Source of the DNA: Glycomyces harbinensis
GTDB lineage: Bacteria > Actinomycetota > Actinomycetes > Mycobacteriales > Micromonosporaceae
Length of the DNA stretch: 64,000 bases
NCBI RefSeq assembly: GCF_900101745.1
Contig: NZ_FNAD01000004.1
Location: 124,001-188,000, forward strand
Reading direction: 5' to 3'
Part shown: in pieces, positions 42,491 to 54,967 of the stretch
Layout: the number at the start of each line of letters is the position of its first letter
How positions within the stretch are numbered: position 1 is the first letter of the stretch
The notes under the pieces: generated by a model
Told to the model about the DNA's origin: nothing
The model's input: only the letters and a program-made list of their open reading frames with translations
Database searches by the model: none
Position numbers and translations under genes: made by a program

Positions 42491-43252
42491 CTATGCGACG
42501 GCGCGGGCGAACTTGCGGGTCGCCCACCACACGAGCACGATCGCGAGCGCGCCGATGTAGGCGGCGGCCTGCCAGATCGCGTTCGCGCCCATGTCGCCCT
42601 CGAAGAGGGAGCGCGCGGCCTCGACCGCGTAGTAGAACGGGTTGAAGTCGGCCACGCTCTGGAGCCACTGCGGGGCCAGCGCCATCGGCAGCATGATGCC
42701 CGACAGCAGCATGATCGGCTGGACGAAGGTGTTGAGCACCGGCGCGAGCGTGTCCTCGCTCTTGAGGACGATCGCCACCCCGTAGGAGAGCGCGCCGAGC
42801 ATGAACGAGGTCAGGATGATGATCCCGAACATGAGGAACACGCCCGGCCAGTAGATGGTCAGGCCGCCGATCGGGGCGGCGAGCACGACCAGCAGGAGCG
42901 CCTGGATGAGCGTGGTCGTCACCGTGGCGAGCGTCCGTCCGATGAGGAGCGCCGCGCGGCTGACGGGGGTGACCCGCATGCGCTCGATGACGCCCGCCCG
43001 CAGTTCGGCGATGAGGCCGAAGCCGACGAACGTGGAGCCGAACAGGGCCATCATGATGATCAGGCCGGGCACGAAGGTCTCCATGGCGCCGGATTCGAAT
43101 CCGGGGGCGCCGTCGAGGCCGTTGAGCAGCGGGGCGAAGAAGATCAGGAAGTACAGCGGCTGGATGAGCATGACGACCAGCCACACGGGCTGCTTCAGGT
43201 TGAGCTTCATGGCCCGCGAGTAGACGAGCCAGGTGTCGCGAAGTGCCTTCAT
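42491..43252 (-). CDS. ABC-2 type drug-export permease (DrrB-like)
   Basis: A 253-residue membrane subunit with six hydrophobic helices. The N-terminal amphipathic YSRAMKLNLKQPVWL and the central ERMRVTPVSRAALLIGRTLA are characteristic of DrrB/ABC-2 proteins. It pairs with the ATPase whose stop lies one base before this ATG, so both are one operon. Such pumps export hydrophobic drugs or lipids, and the substrate is not evident. Regulation probably comes from the divergent PadR gene. Confidence 0.9.
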   Translation of the reverse strand: MKALRDTWLVYSRAMKLNLKQPVWLVVMLIQPLYFLIFFAPLLNGLDGAPGFESGAMETFVPGLIIMMALFGSTFVGFGLIAELRAGVIERMRVTPVSRAALLIGRTLATVTTTLIQALLLVVLAAPIGGLTIYWPGVFLMFGIIILTSFMLGALSYGVAIVLKSEDTLAPVLNTFVQPIMLLSGIMLPMALAPQWLQSVADFNPFYYAVEAARSLFEGDMGANAIWQAAAYIGALAIVLVWWATRKFARAVA

Positions 43253-43253
43253 G

Positions 43254-44222
<969 letters not shown>

Positions 44223-44309
44223 GTGTACCTCGCGGTGGGTTCGGGTTGCACCGGTCGCGCCCGGCGGGCTCGCGGGTGTGCGGAACACGACCGATTTCCT
44301 TGTTCAAGT

Positions 44310-44374
44310 TTGACTATATAGGGCCCGTCGCGCAGGGCACAACCAGGTATAGACGTCGAGATGAGATTAGTCAA
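44310..44374. promoter_or_regulatory. Inverted half-sites TTGACTA / TAGTCAA between ABC and PadR promoters
   Basis: TTGACTA at 44310-44316 overlaps the exporter -10 box, and TAGTCAA at 44368-44374 lies just upstream of the PadR -10 box. A perfect 7-bp inverted pair placed at both promoters fits autoregulation and exporter control by PadR. Confidence 0.4.
44313..44342 (-). promoter_or_regulatory. Promoter of the DrrAB-like operon
   Basis: -35 TTGTGC (44337-44342), 18-base spacer, -10 TATAGT (44313-44318), about 90 bases upstream of the start codon. Confidence 0.55.
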
Positions 44375-44377
44375 CGG

Positions 44378-44383
44378 TATAAT
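44378..44383 (+). promoter_or_regulatory. Consensus -10 element (TATAAT) of the PadR gene
   Basis: Perfect TATAAT, eight bases before ATG 44392; no good -35 hexamer. Leaderless or nearly so. Confidence 0.6.
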
Positions 44384-44391
44384 ATGTGGGC

Positions 44392-45063
44392 ATGTGGAGC
44401 ACGCGTCTGATCGTTCTCGGCCTGGTCCGGTGGCTCGGCCCCGTCCACGGCTACCTGGTGCGGCGCGAGATCGACTCGTGGCGGATGCCCGGCGCCTCCG
44501 AGATCGGCGCGGGCTCGATCTACCACGCGCTCAAGCGGCTCGCCGCCGACGGGCTCATCGAGGTCGTCGCCACCGAGTCGGTTGACGACCGCCCCGCGAG
44601 GACGACGTACCGCATCACCACCGTCGGCGAGGCCGACTTCCAGCGGACGCTGCGCGAGAAGCTCTGGGAGGTCACGGCCTCCGACGACCCCTTCCACACC
44701 GCGTGGTCCTTCGCGCAGGTGCTCACCCCCGCCGAGAACATCGCCCTGCTGCGCCAGCGCACCGAGGTCCTCTACCAGCGCATCGAGGCGGTGACGATGA
44801 TCCTCGCCGCGACGACGCCGGACTTCGAGGAGGGCGCCGAGGCGTCCTTCGTCCCGGCGCACGCCCGGGCGCTGCTCAAACGCCAGACCGACCTGTGGAA
44901 CGCCGACGCCGCATGGTGCGAGGACGTCGCCGCCCGCATCGAGTCCGGGGACCTCGTGATCGACCCCGCCCCCGATGCCGAGGCGTCCGCGCACTGGCGC
45001 GAGGCGATCCGCAGCGAGCGGTTCGCCCAGGAGTCGGCCATCTGGCACGCCGCCTTCGAGTGA
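44392..45063 (+). CDS. PadR-family transcriptional regulator
   Basis: A 223-residue repressor. The N-terminal winged helix (about residues 5-85) has LGLVRWLGPVHGYLVRREID and SIYHALKRLAADGLIE; the C-terminal helical Vir-type domain mediates dimerisation. PadR proteins commonly repress a divergent or adjacent drug exporter and are released by the drug, and here a DrrAB-like operon is divergent. ATG 44392 is preferred over GTG 44386 because TATAAT ends eight bases before it. Confidence 0.88.
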   Translation: MWSTRLIVLGLVRWLGPVHGYLVRREIDSWRMPGASEIGAGSIYHALKRLAADGLIEVVATESVDDRPARTTYRITTVGEADFQRTLREKLWEVTASDDPFHTAWSFAQVLTPAENIALLRQRTEVLYQRIEAVTMILAATTPDFEEGAEASFVPAHARALLKRQTDLWNADAAWCEDVAARIESGDLVIDPAPDAEASAHWREAIRSERFAQESAIWHAAFE

Positions 45064-45253
45064 GGCGGGCCCGGGCGCGCTACACCGCCGCGGACGGAAT
45101 GGCGAGGCGCTTCGCGCCTTAACGATCGTTTGATTGATCACGCTAAAAAATCCACAAGCCGTCTTATGGAAACCCTCCAAACTCTGGGTGGTATATGCCG
45201 GTTCATCCGGGCACTCCGGCTCGCCGCCCGCCCGCACCCGGATACGCGGCAAC

Positions 45254-45259
45254 TACACT
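45254..45259 (+). promoter_or_regulatory. -10 element of a leaderless promoter (acyl-CoA carboxylase)
   Basis: TACACT, seven bases, GTG 45267. Confidence 0.5.
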
Positions 45260-45266
45260 GCGGGAC

Positions 45267-48588
<3,322 letters not shown>

Positions 48589-48641
48589 GCGCCGCAGGCG
48601 AAGTCGCGGGCGTCCGCCGCAAGGCGGGCGCCCGCGGCGCT

Positions 48642-49283
48642 TCAGCGCCGCGCGTCCCTCGCGAGCATCGCCGCCTGGACCCGGTTGGTGCAGGCGAGCT
48701 TCGCGAGCACCCGGCTCACATAGGTCTTCACCGTCGCCTCGCTCATGTGGGCCCTCCCGGCGATCTCCGCATTGGACAGGCCCTCGGCCACCAGCTCCAG
48801 CACCTCCCGCTCGCGGGCTGCCAGCCGCGCCACCCGTTCGACCGCGTCCCTGCGGCGCGGCACCGACTCCGGGGCCACCAGCCCCAGCACCATCCGCGTC
48901 ACCGCCGGCGACAGGTACGCCTCCCCCGCCGCCACCGCCCGCACCGCCGCCACCAGCTCCTCGGGCGCGCACGTCTTCAGCACGAACCCGGCCGCGCCGC
49001 CCTCCACCGCCGCCAGCACGTTCTCCTGGTCCCCGAACGAGGTCAGCACCAGCGCCCGCGTCCCCGGCGACACCGCGGCCAGCCGCTCCACCACCTCCAG
49101 TCCCCCCATGCCCGGCATGTGCAGGTCCACCAGGGCCACGTCCGGCCGGTGCGCGAGGGCCAGTGCCACCGCGTCGGCCCCGTCGTGCGCGGTCGCGGCG
49201 ACCGCGATGCCCGCGGCCTCCAGCACCGTCCGCACCCCCGCCACGACCAGCGGCTCGTCGTCGACGATCACGACCGCGGTCAC
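48642..49283 (-). CDS. NarL/LuxR-family response regulator
   Basis: A 213-residue regulator. The receiver domain has the acidic pair IVDDEP, the phospho-accepting Asp in VALVDLHMPG, the Thr/Ser in VLTSFG and the Lys in FVLKTC; the C-terminal LuxR helix-turn-helix has LAAREREVLELVAEGLSNAE and ATVKTYVSRVLAKL. GTG 49281-49283 overlaps the stop of the sensor kinase (GTGA), so they are one operon. The divergent ABC exporter at 50.3 kb is the likely target. Confidence 0.92.
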   Translation of the reverse strand: MTAVVIVDDEPLVVAGVRTVLEAAGIAVAATAHDGADAVALALAHRPDVALVDLHMPGMGGLEVVERLAAVSPGTRALVLTSFGDQENVLAAVEGGAAGFVLKTCAPEELVAAVRAVAAGEAYLSPAVTRMVLGLVAPESVPRRRDAVERVARLAAREREVLELVAEGLSNAEIAGRAHMSEATVKTYVSRVLAKLACTNRVQAAMLARDARR

Positions 49284-50170
49284 GTCTGCACCCCGGAGAA
49301 CACGCTCAGCGGCAGCATCGCCAGCAGCACGATCACCGTGACGAAGGCCGCCACCCGGACCGGCCGCGGCACCCGCGCGGCCGCCAGCGCCGCCCGCGCC
49401 CCGGAGGCCCGGGGCAGCATGGCGCTCAAGCGGAACCGGCCGTCCTCGACCCGGCAGTCCAGCAGGCCTCCGGCCGCGTCCACGCGTTCGCGCAGTCCGG
49501 TCAGCCCGTGCCCGCCCGGGGCCGCGCCGCGCGCCGCTTCGGCCAGGGGGTTCTCGACGGCGACCAGCAGCGCGTCGTCCTCCCAGGTCACGGTCGCGGT
49601 GATCGGGCGGCCGGACGCGTGCTTGACCGCGTTCGCCATGCCCTCCTCCAGCACCGCGTAGGCCGCGCTCGCCCCGGCCGCCGGGACGGGGCCGGGCGCG
49701 CCGCTCTGGCGCAGCTCGACCGCGACGCCCGACTCCACGAACTGCGACGCCAGGGCCGCGGCCGCCGCCGGGTCGAACAGGGGCCGCTCGTCCGCCGTCT
49801 CGTCGCCGCGAAGGACCGCGACCAGGCCGTGCAGGTCCTCGACGGCGGCGCGCACGGAGTCGCCGACCTGCCTGGCCTCGCCGCGGCGCCGGGCGTCGGT
49901 CTCGCGGACTTCGAGGGCGGCGGCCTGGAGGGCCGCGAGGCCGAGGCGGCGGCCGATCCGGTCGTGCATGTCGCGGGCGAGCCGCACCCGTTCGCGGTGC
50001 ACGGCGGCCTCGCGTTCGCGTTCGGACCTGCGGTAGCGCTGCCACAGGGCGACCACGACGGTGGCCGCGAGCAGGGCCAGGATCCCGGCGGGCACGGGCC
50101 CGGCGGGGACGGTGGCGAGGAGGGCGAATTCGACCAGGACCACCGCGATCGTCGCGAGGAGACCTCTCAT
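49280..50170 (-). CDS. Two-component sensor histidine kinase (HisKA_3) with a C-terminal membrane helix
   Basis: A 296-residue kinase. Two N-terminal helices (residues 4-42) lead to the phospho-acceptor helix RVRLARDMHDRIGRRLGLAA, where the His follows Met-Asp-type spacing, then an ATPase domain with EGMANAVKHA (N-box) and APGGHGLTGLRERVD (G-box). Unusually, a hydrophobic helix (VAAFVTVIVLLAMLPLSVF) follows the ATPase domain at the very end, so the catalytic core is tethered at both ends. ATG 50168-50170 has TACCCT six bases upstream and is preferred over GTG 50221. It is divergent from the ABC exporter. Confidence 0.86.
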   Translation of the reverse strand: MRGLLATIAVVLVEFALLATVPAGPVPAGILALLAATVVVALWQRYRRSEREREAAVHRERVRLARDMHDRIGRRLGLAALQAAALEVRETDARRRGEARQVGDSVRAAVEDLHGLVAVLRGDETADERPLFDPAAAAALASQFVESGVAVELRQSGAPGPVPAAGASAAYAVLEEGMANAVKHASGRPITATVTWEDDALLVAVENPLAEAARGAAPGGHGLTGLRERVDAAGGLLDCRVEDGRFRLSAMLPRASGARAALAAARVPRPVRVAAFVTVIVLLAMLPLSVFSGVQT

Positions 50171-50176
50171 ACGGTC

Positions 50177-50182
50177 AGGGTA
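50177..50182 (-). promoter_or_regulatory. -10 element of a leaderless promoter (sensor kinase)
   Basis: TACCCT, six bases, ATG 50170. Confidence 0.48.
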
Positions 50183-50276
50183 CGCATCGGACCGCCCGGC
50201 GGGGCCGACCGCCGCGTTCACTTTCGTCGCCGCTTTCGGCGACCTTCGGCGACTATCGCGGGGGCGGCGGGATTTC

Positions 50277-50282
50277 TACGGT
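50277..50282 (+). promoter_or_regulatory. -10 element of a leaderless promoter (ABC ATPase)
   Basis: TACGGT, six bases, GTG 50289. Confidence 0.48.
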
Positions 50283-50288
50283 TGCAAC

Positions 50289-51020
50289 GTGATCGAAGTG
50301 AGCAATCTGACCAAGCGGTATCGCGGCGGCACGGCCGTCGACGATCTGACCTTCACCGTGGAGCCGGGACGCGTCACCGGCTTCCTCGGCCCCAACGGCG
50401 CGGGCAAGTCCACCACGATCCGGCTGATCCTGGGCCTGGACCGTCCCACGAGCGGGAGCGCCATGATCGGCGGGCGCCCCTACGGGTCGATCGAGCGGCC
50501 CCTGACCGCGGTCGGCGCGCTGCTGGAGGCCGGCGACCTGCACCCGACCCGCACCGTGCGCGAGCACCTGCGGTGGCTGGCGCGCAGCAACGGCATCGGC
50601 GAGCGGCGCATCGGCGAGGTCCTGGAGGCGACCGGGATGTCCGGGGCCGCCCGCAAGCGGGCCAAGACCCTCTCGCTCGGCATGAAGCAGCGCCTCGGGG
50701 TGGCCGCGGCCCTGCTCGGGGACCCGGGGGTGCTCGTGCTGGACGAGCCGGTGAACGGCCTCGACCCCGAAGGGGTGGTGTGGATCCGGACGCTCATGAA
50801 GCGCATGGCCGCGGAGGGCCGCACGGTGCTCGTCTCCAGCCACCTCATGGCCGAGATGGCGCTGACGGCCGAGCATCTGATCGTGATCGGCCGGGGCCGC
50901 CTGCTGGCGGACGTGCCGACGGAGGCGTTCGTCGCCTCGCACAGCGGCGCGAGCCTGGAGGAGGCGTTCATGCGGTTGACGAGCGAATCGGTCGAGTTCC
51001 GGGCGGGGGGCGCCCGATGA
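50289..51020 (+). CDS. ABC transporter ATPase (ABC-2 exporter)
   Basis: A 243-residue ATP-binding subunit. Walker A is FLGPNGAGKSTTIRLI, the signature is TLSLGMKQRLGVA (SGG replaced by SLG), Walker B is VLVLDEPVNGLDP and the H-loop VLVSSHLMAEM. The VNGLDPEG wording is common in bacitracin/lantibiotic-type or sodium-type exporters. GTG 50289 lies six bases after TACGGT, so it is leaderless, and a much longer upstream frame is rejected. The permease gene overlaps its stop (ATGA). It is probably controlled by the divergent two-component system. Confidence 0.92.
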   Translation: MIEVSNLTKRYRGGTAVDDLTFTVEPGRVTGFLGPNGAGKSTTIRLILGLDRPTSGSAMIGGRPYGSIERPLTAVGALLEAGDLHPTRTVREHLRWLARSNGIGERRIGEVLEATGMSGAARKRAKTLSLGMKQRLGVAAALLGDPGVLVLDEPVNGLDPEGVVWIRTLMKRMAAEGRTVLVSSHLMAEMALTAEHLIVIGRGRLLADVPTEAFVASHSGASLEEAFMRLTSESVEFRAGGAR

Positions 51021-51772
51021 GCGCCTTCGCGAACGCGGCCTCGGCCGAGTGGGTCAAGCTCCGGTCGGTGCGCTCCACCGCGGTGACGCTCTCGGTCTTC
51101 GCGGCCCTGGCGCTCGGGTTCGGGTGGCTGATCGGCGGCTCCGTCGAGGACGCCTTCTACAACGGCGACACGCTGTCGGCCACGTTCATGGGGCTGCTCG
51201 TCGCGCAGCTCGTCCTCGTCACCTTCGCGGTCTCGTCGGTCGGCTCCGAGTACTCGACGGGCACGATCAAGGCCGCGCTGGCCGCGGTGCCCTCGCGCGG
51301 CCGGCTGTTCGCGGCGAAGATGGCGGCGGTCGGGGCGGCGGTAGCCGCCGCGGTGCTCCCGGTCGAGCTGGCGGCGTTCGCGATCGTGCAGTCGCGCGCG
51401 GGCGCCGGGGCGGTCCCGTGGACGGCGTGGGAGACGGTCGAGTCGCTGCTGGGCGGCTGGATCAGCATGACGCTGCTGTGCGTGTTCGCGGCCGCGATCG
51501 CGGTGATGACCCGCAGTACGGTGTGGACGCTCGCGATCCTGCTGCCGATCCTGTTCCTGTCCGGGCAGGGCCTGGGGAACCTCGACCCGATCAGGCCGGT
51601 GGTCCAGTACTTCCCCGATCAGGTCGGCATGGTCGTCATGCACATGACGATCCCCGGCGACCCCCAGTTCGGCCGCGACTACGGGGCCTGGACCGGGATC
51701 GCCATCCTCGTGGCGTGGACGGCCGCGGCGCTGGCCGGTGGCTGGTTCGCGATGCGCCGCAGGGACGCCTGA
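51017..51772 (+). CDS. ABC-2 type permease subunit
   Basis: A 251-residue membrane protein with six helices. It opens with the cytoplasmic SAEWVKLRSVRSTAVTL, a common start of this group, followed by VSSVGSEYSTGTIKAALA between helices two and three. The ATG overlaps the ATPase stop in ATGA. Such permeases expel peptide antibiotics or lipids, and the substrate is unknown. A very stable hairpin follows. Confidence 0.9.
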   Translation: MSAFANAASAEWVKLRSVRSTAVTLSVFAALALGFGWLIGGSVEDAFYNGDTLSATFMGLLVAQLVLVTFAVSSVGSEYSTGTIKAALAAVPSRGRLFAAKMAAVGAAVAAAVLPVELAAFAIVQSRAGAGAVPWTAWETVESLLGGWISMTLLCVFAAAIAVMTRSTVWTLAILLPILFLSGQGLGNLDPIRPVVQYFPDQVGMVVMHMTIPGDPQFGRDYGAWTGIAILVAWTAAALAGGWFAMRRRDA

Positions 51773-51777
51773 GCGGA

Positions 51778-51816
51778 GGGGGCGGCGGCCGGAGCGCGGC
51801 TCCGGCCGCCGCCCCC
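51778..51816 (+). terminator. Terminator of the ABC exporter operon
   Basis: A perfect 18-bp stem (51778-51795 with 51799-51816), loop GCG, five bases past the stop codon. Confidence 0.88.
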
Positions 51817-51961
51817 GTCCCTCATCGGACCGTCCTCAATTGACCGAACCGCCACCTGCGCACGGTGTTCTCATATAGCTTCGCCCTGTAGCCGTCCCAC
51901 TTCCGGGGGACCGCCGGCCGGGCAGGCCGGCGCTTCGCGCGACAGGATCGAAGGAGCACCT

Positions 51962-52966
51962 GTGAAACGTATTGCCATGGTCGGGGCGGGTTCGATGGTC
52001 CTCGCGGCCGCGCTCGCCGCGGTGCCCGCGACCGCCGGAGCCCAGGCGGTCGACGAGAAGAAGGTCGTGCTGGTGAACGCGCCGTTCACCGGCGACGGGG
52101 AGGGCATGCCGCCCGAGGCGATCTCGCTCGACGCCTGCCTGACCGCGGCGACCGAGCTCGGCGGCGTCGACGAGTTCGACTCGTGCGCCGACCAGAACGT
52201 CGGGCCGGTGCCCGAGTCGGGCAAGAGCCCCGGTTTCCTCCAGCTCACCGACGCCGGGGAGTACGACGCGGGCGCGGCGGTCTACAACAAGGCCCTGCCG
52301 AACAAGGGCGGCATCGAGGTCACGTTCGCCCAGTTCCAGTACGGGGGCACCGGCGCCGACGGCATCTCGTTCTTCCTCGTGGACGGCGAGACCGACCTGA
52401 CCGAGGCCGGCGGCTTCGGCGGCAGCCTCGGCTACGCGCCGCACACCGACAACCCGGGCATCGACGGCGGCTACCTCGGCCTCGGCCTGGACGCGTGGGG
52501 GAACTACTCGGCGGACACCGAGGGACGCGGCGAGGGCTGCCCCGAGGACTACCGGGCGCCGGCGCACCTGCAGATCGCGACGAACCGCGCGCCCGACAAC
52601 GTGGCGCTGCGCGGGCCCGGCCAGGGCTTCGACGGCTACTGCCTGCTCGCGACGACCGCCACCGACGAGAAGATCGGCGAGTACGCCAGCGGCGACATCT
52701 ACGGGACCGACTTCCCCGAGAGCCTGCGGTCCGAGACCCTCGCCGACGCGAAGCGCCTGGTCAAGCTCAAGGTCACCGACGGCGAGCACCCGACCGTCAC
52801 CGTCGACATCGACTTCCTGGACGGCGAGGGCTGGACGCGGGTCCTGGAGACCGCGATGCCGTTCGCGGCGCCCGACACGTTCAAGATCGGCTTCGCCTCC
52901 TCGACCGGCGGGGCGACCGACGTGCACCTGATCCGCCACCTGCGGGTCGAGACGTTCGTCGACTGA
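51962..52966 (+). CDS. Secreted protein with an L-type-lectin-like beta-sandwich
   Basis: A 334-residue exported protein. A Sec signal peptide spans residues 1-29 (core GSMVLAAALAAVPATAGAQA), with cleavage predicted after AQA. The mature part resembles a legume-lectin/concanavalin-like domain: GGIEVTFAQFQYGGTGADGI, SFFLVDGETD, and GYLGLGLDAWGNYS, which contains the carbohydrate- and metal-site-like Asp-x-Asn arrangement. A glycan- or matrix-binding surface role is likely, ligand unknown. GTG 51962-51964 has AAGGAG five bases upstream. It stands alone between two terminators, with a CGCCGGCC inverted repeat in its leader. Confidence 0.8.
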   Translation: MKRIAMVGAGSMVLAAALAAVPATAGAQAVDEKKVVLVNAPFTGDGEGMPPEAISLDACLTAATELGGVDEFDSCADQNVGPVPESGKSPGFLQLTDAGEYDAGAAVYNKALPNKGGIEVTFAQFQYGGTGADGISFFLVDGETDLTEAGGFGGSLGYAPHTDNPGIDGGYLGLGLDAWGNYSADTEGRGEGCPEDYRAPAHLQIATNRAPDNVALRGPGQGFDGYCLLATTATDEKIGEYASGDIYGTDFPESLRSETLADAKRLVKLKVTDGEHPTVTVDIDFLDGEGWTRVLETAMPFAAPDTFKIGFASSTGGATDVHLIRHLRVETFVD

Positions 52967-52979
52967 GGACGGATGCAGT

Positions 52980-53011
52980 GAAGGGCCCGCGGCGTCCGCC
53001 GCGGGCCCTTC
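52980..53011. terminator. Bidirectional terminator
   Basis: A perfect 14-bp stem with the loop GTCC, between the convergent lectin-like and quinone-reductase genes. Confidence 0.85.
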
Positions 53012-53022
53012 CCCATGTCCTG

Positions 53023-54408
53023 CTAGTACTCCATGAGCTGGCGGGCGGCCTCGGCGATCGAGCCCGACAGCGACGGGTAGATCGTGAAGGTCCGGGCGAC
53101 CTGCTCGACGGTGAGGCGCTGCTCCACGGCGAGCGCGATCGGGGTGATGAGCTCGGAGGCGCGGGAGCCGACCACGATGCCGCCGGCGACGATCCCCGAG
53201 GAGTTCCACGCGAAGAGCTTCACGAAGCCCTCGGTGCGGTCGACCATCTTCGCGCGCGGGTTGGACGCGAACGGCAGGAGCACGCCGCGGCAGTCCACTT
53301 TGCCGGAGTCGACGTCGGCCTGGGTGACGCCGACCGAGGCCAGCTCGGGGTCGGTGAACACGTTGGCGGCGACGTGGGCGAGCTTGATCGGGCGCACGGC
53401 CTCGCCGAGGGCGTGCCAGACCGCGATGCGGCCCTGCATGGCCGCGACCGAGGCGAGGGCGTGCACGCCGGTGACGTCGCCCGCGGCGTAGACGCCGGGG
53501 ACGTTGGTGCGCGAGACCTTGTCGACGGGGATGAAGCCCCGCTCGTCCACGGTGATGCCGTAGGCGTGCAGGCCCAGGTTGTCGGAGTTGGGGATCGAGC
53601 CGACGCAGATGAGCGCGTGGCTGCCCTCGATGACGGTGCCGTCGTCGAGTTCGACCTCGACGCCGGCGTCGGTGCGGCGGGCGGCCGCGGCGCGGGAGTG
53701 GTTGCGCACGTCCATGCCGCGGCGCACGAAGACGCGCCCGACGGTCTCGGCGGCCTCGGCGTCCTCGTGGGGCATGACGCGGTCGCGGGAGGAGATGAGG
53801 GTGACGGCCGAGCCCATCGCGAGGTACGCGGAGGCGAACTCGGCGCCGGTGACGCCGGAGCCGACGACGATGAGGTGCTCGGGGAGCTCCTTGAGGTCGT
53901 AGAGCTGGCGCCAGGTGAGGATGCGCTCGCCGTCGACGGGCGCGGAGGTGAGGGTGCGGGGGGTGGCGCCGGTCGCGATGAGGACCACGTCGGCGTCGGC
54001 GTCGTAGGGCTCGCCTTCGAGGGGGACCACGTGGAGTTCGTGGACGTAGTTGTAGCCCTTGTCGACGCGCAGGGCGCCGCGCCCGTAGACGATGTCGACG
54101 CCGGCGTTGACGAGCTTCTGGGCGATGTCGGCCGACTGCTGGGTGGCGAGGCGGCGGACGCGGCCGTTGACCGCGACGGGGTCGGCGGTGGCCTCCTTGG
54201 TGCCGACGCCCAGCTCGCTGGACTCGTGGATCTCGGTGAGGACCGCGGAGGCGGCGATGAAGGTCTTGGAGGGGACGCAGTCGGAGAGGACGCACGCCCC
54301 GCCCGCCCCGGTGGCCTCGATGAGGGTGACGTCGGCCCCGAGTTGGGCCGCCACTAGGGCGGCCTCGTACCCGGCCGGGCCTCCGCCGATGATCGCTACT
54401 CGTGCCAC
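53023..54408 (-). CDS. lpdA: LpdA-type NAD(P)H quinone reductase (disulfide-reductase fold)
   Basis: A 461-residue FAD flavoprotein of the pyridine-nucleotide disulfide oxidoreductase group. The FAD site is VAIIGGGPAGYEAAL, the redox pair is GGACVLSDCVPSK, the NAD site is VVGSGVTGAEFAS and the second FAD site is GVYAAGDVTG. The dimer-interface catalytic segment reads FTIYPSLSGSIAEAA, where true lipoamide dehydrogenases have HAHPTxSE; both the His and the Glu are absent. This matches mycobacterial LpdA, which reduces quinones and not lipoamide. GTG 54408 has AAAGG seven bases upstream. Confidence 0.88.
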   Translation of the reverse strand: MARVAIIGGGPAGYEAALVAAQLGADVTLIEATGAGGACVLSDCVPSKTFIAASAVLTEIHESSELGVGTKEATADPVAVNGRVRRLATQQSADIAQKLVNAGVDIVYGRGALRVDKGYNYVHELHVVPLEGEPYDADADVVLIATGATPRTLTSAPVDGERILTWRQLYDLKELPEHLIVVGSGVTGAEFASAYLAMGSAVTLISSRDRVMPHEDAEAAETVGRVFVRRGMDVRNHSRAAAARRTDAGVEVELDDGTVIEGSHALICVGSIPNSDNLGLHAYGITVDERGFIPVDKVSRTNVPGVYAAGDVTGVHALASVAAMQGRIAVWHALGEAVRPIKLAHVAANVFTDPELASVGVTQADVDSGKVDCRGVLLPFASNPRAKMVDRTEGFVKLFAWNSSGIVAGGIVVGSRASELITPIALAVEQRLTVEQVARTFTIYPSLSGSIAEAARQLMEY

Positions 54409-54457
54409 GGACGCGCCTTTCGAGGTTCGGATGCTTCAGTGCGAGCTCGTTTAAGGG

Positions 54458-54463
54458 TATCTT
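54458..54463 (+). promoter_or_regulatory. -10 element of a leaderless promoter (cyclotransferase)
   Basis: TATCTT, six bases, GTG 54470. It faces the divergent lpdA gene within 60 bases. Confidence 0.5.
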
Positions 54464-54469
54464 CGAGGC

Positions 54470-54913
54470 GTGCATCTCTATGCCGCCTATGGCTCGAATC
54501 TCGACCCTGCCCGCATGCGGGCGACCTGTCCGCGCTCACCGCTGGTGGGGACGGGCTGGCTCGAAGGCTGGCGCCTGACCTTCGGCGGCGCCGACCTGGG
54601 CTGGGAGTCCGCGGTCGCCACGGTCGTCGAAGCGCCCGGCGACCGGGTCTTCGTGTCGCTGTACGACCTCGACGCGGCCGACCGCCAGGTGCTCGACGAA
54701 CTGGAGGGGCTCAACTCCGGCCTGTACCGGAAGATGCACACCCAGGCGGCGACGCTGGAGGCCAACCGCCAGGTGTGGCTGTACGTCTTCGAGGGCTTCG
54801 AGGGCGGCCTGCCGAGCCAGTGGTACCTCGACGAGCTCACGCGCGCCGCCGAGGCCGCGGGGGCCCCGCAGGACTACATCGAGGCCCTGCGCAAGCGCCC
54901 GACCGCCGAATAG
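54470..54913 (+). CDS. Gamma-glutamylcyclotransferase-like protein
   Basis: A 147-residue AIG2/GGCT-fold enzyme. The substrate loop YGSNL occurs at residues 7-11, and LDELEGLNSGLYRKM holds the candidate catalytic glutamate. Members release 5-oxoproline from gamma-glutamyl amino acids or amines. GTG 54470 follows TATCTT by six bases, with only a marginal GAGG nearby, so a leaderless start is favoured. Divergent from lpdA; a redox-thiol link is possible but unproven. Confidence 0.88.
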   Translation: MHLYAAYGSNLDPARMRATCPRSPLVGTGWLEGWRLTFGGADLGWESAVATVVEAPGDRVFVSLYDLDAADRQVLDELEGLNSGLYRKMHTQAATLEANRQVWLYVFEGFEGGLPSQWYLDELTRAAEAAGAPQDYIEALRKRPTAE

Positions 54914-54967
54914 CCGACACCGCCCGTCGCACCCCGCGCGTACCTTCGAAGCCGGGGGCGGCCGCGA

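Noticed and set aside
42491-43252. Missing TagG permease for the TagH-like ATPase
   Set aside because: This ABC-2 permease lies one base after its own DrrA-type ATPase and has a DrrB-type sequence.
53023-54408. Annotation as dihydrolipoamide dehydrogenase
   Set aside because: The catalytic His and Glu near the C-terminus are replaced (IYPSLSGS), so a quinone reductase is the better name.
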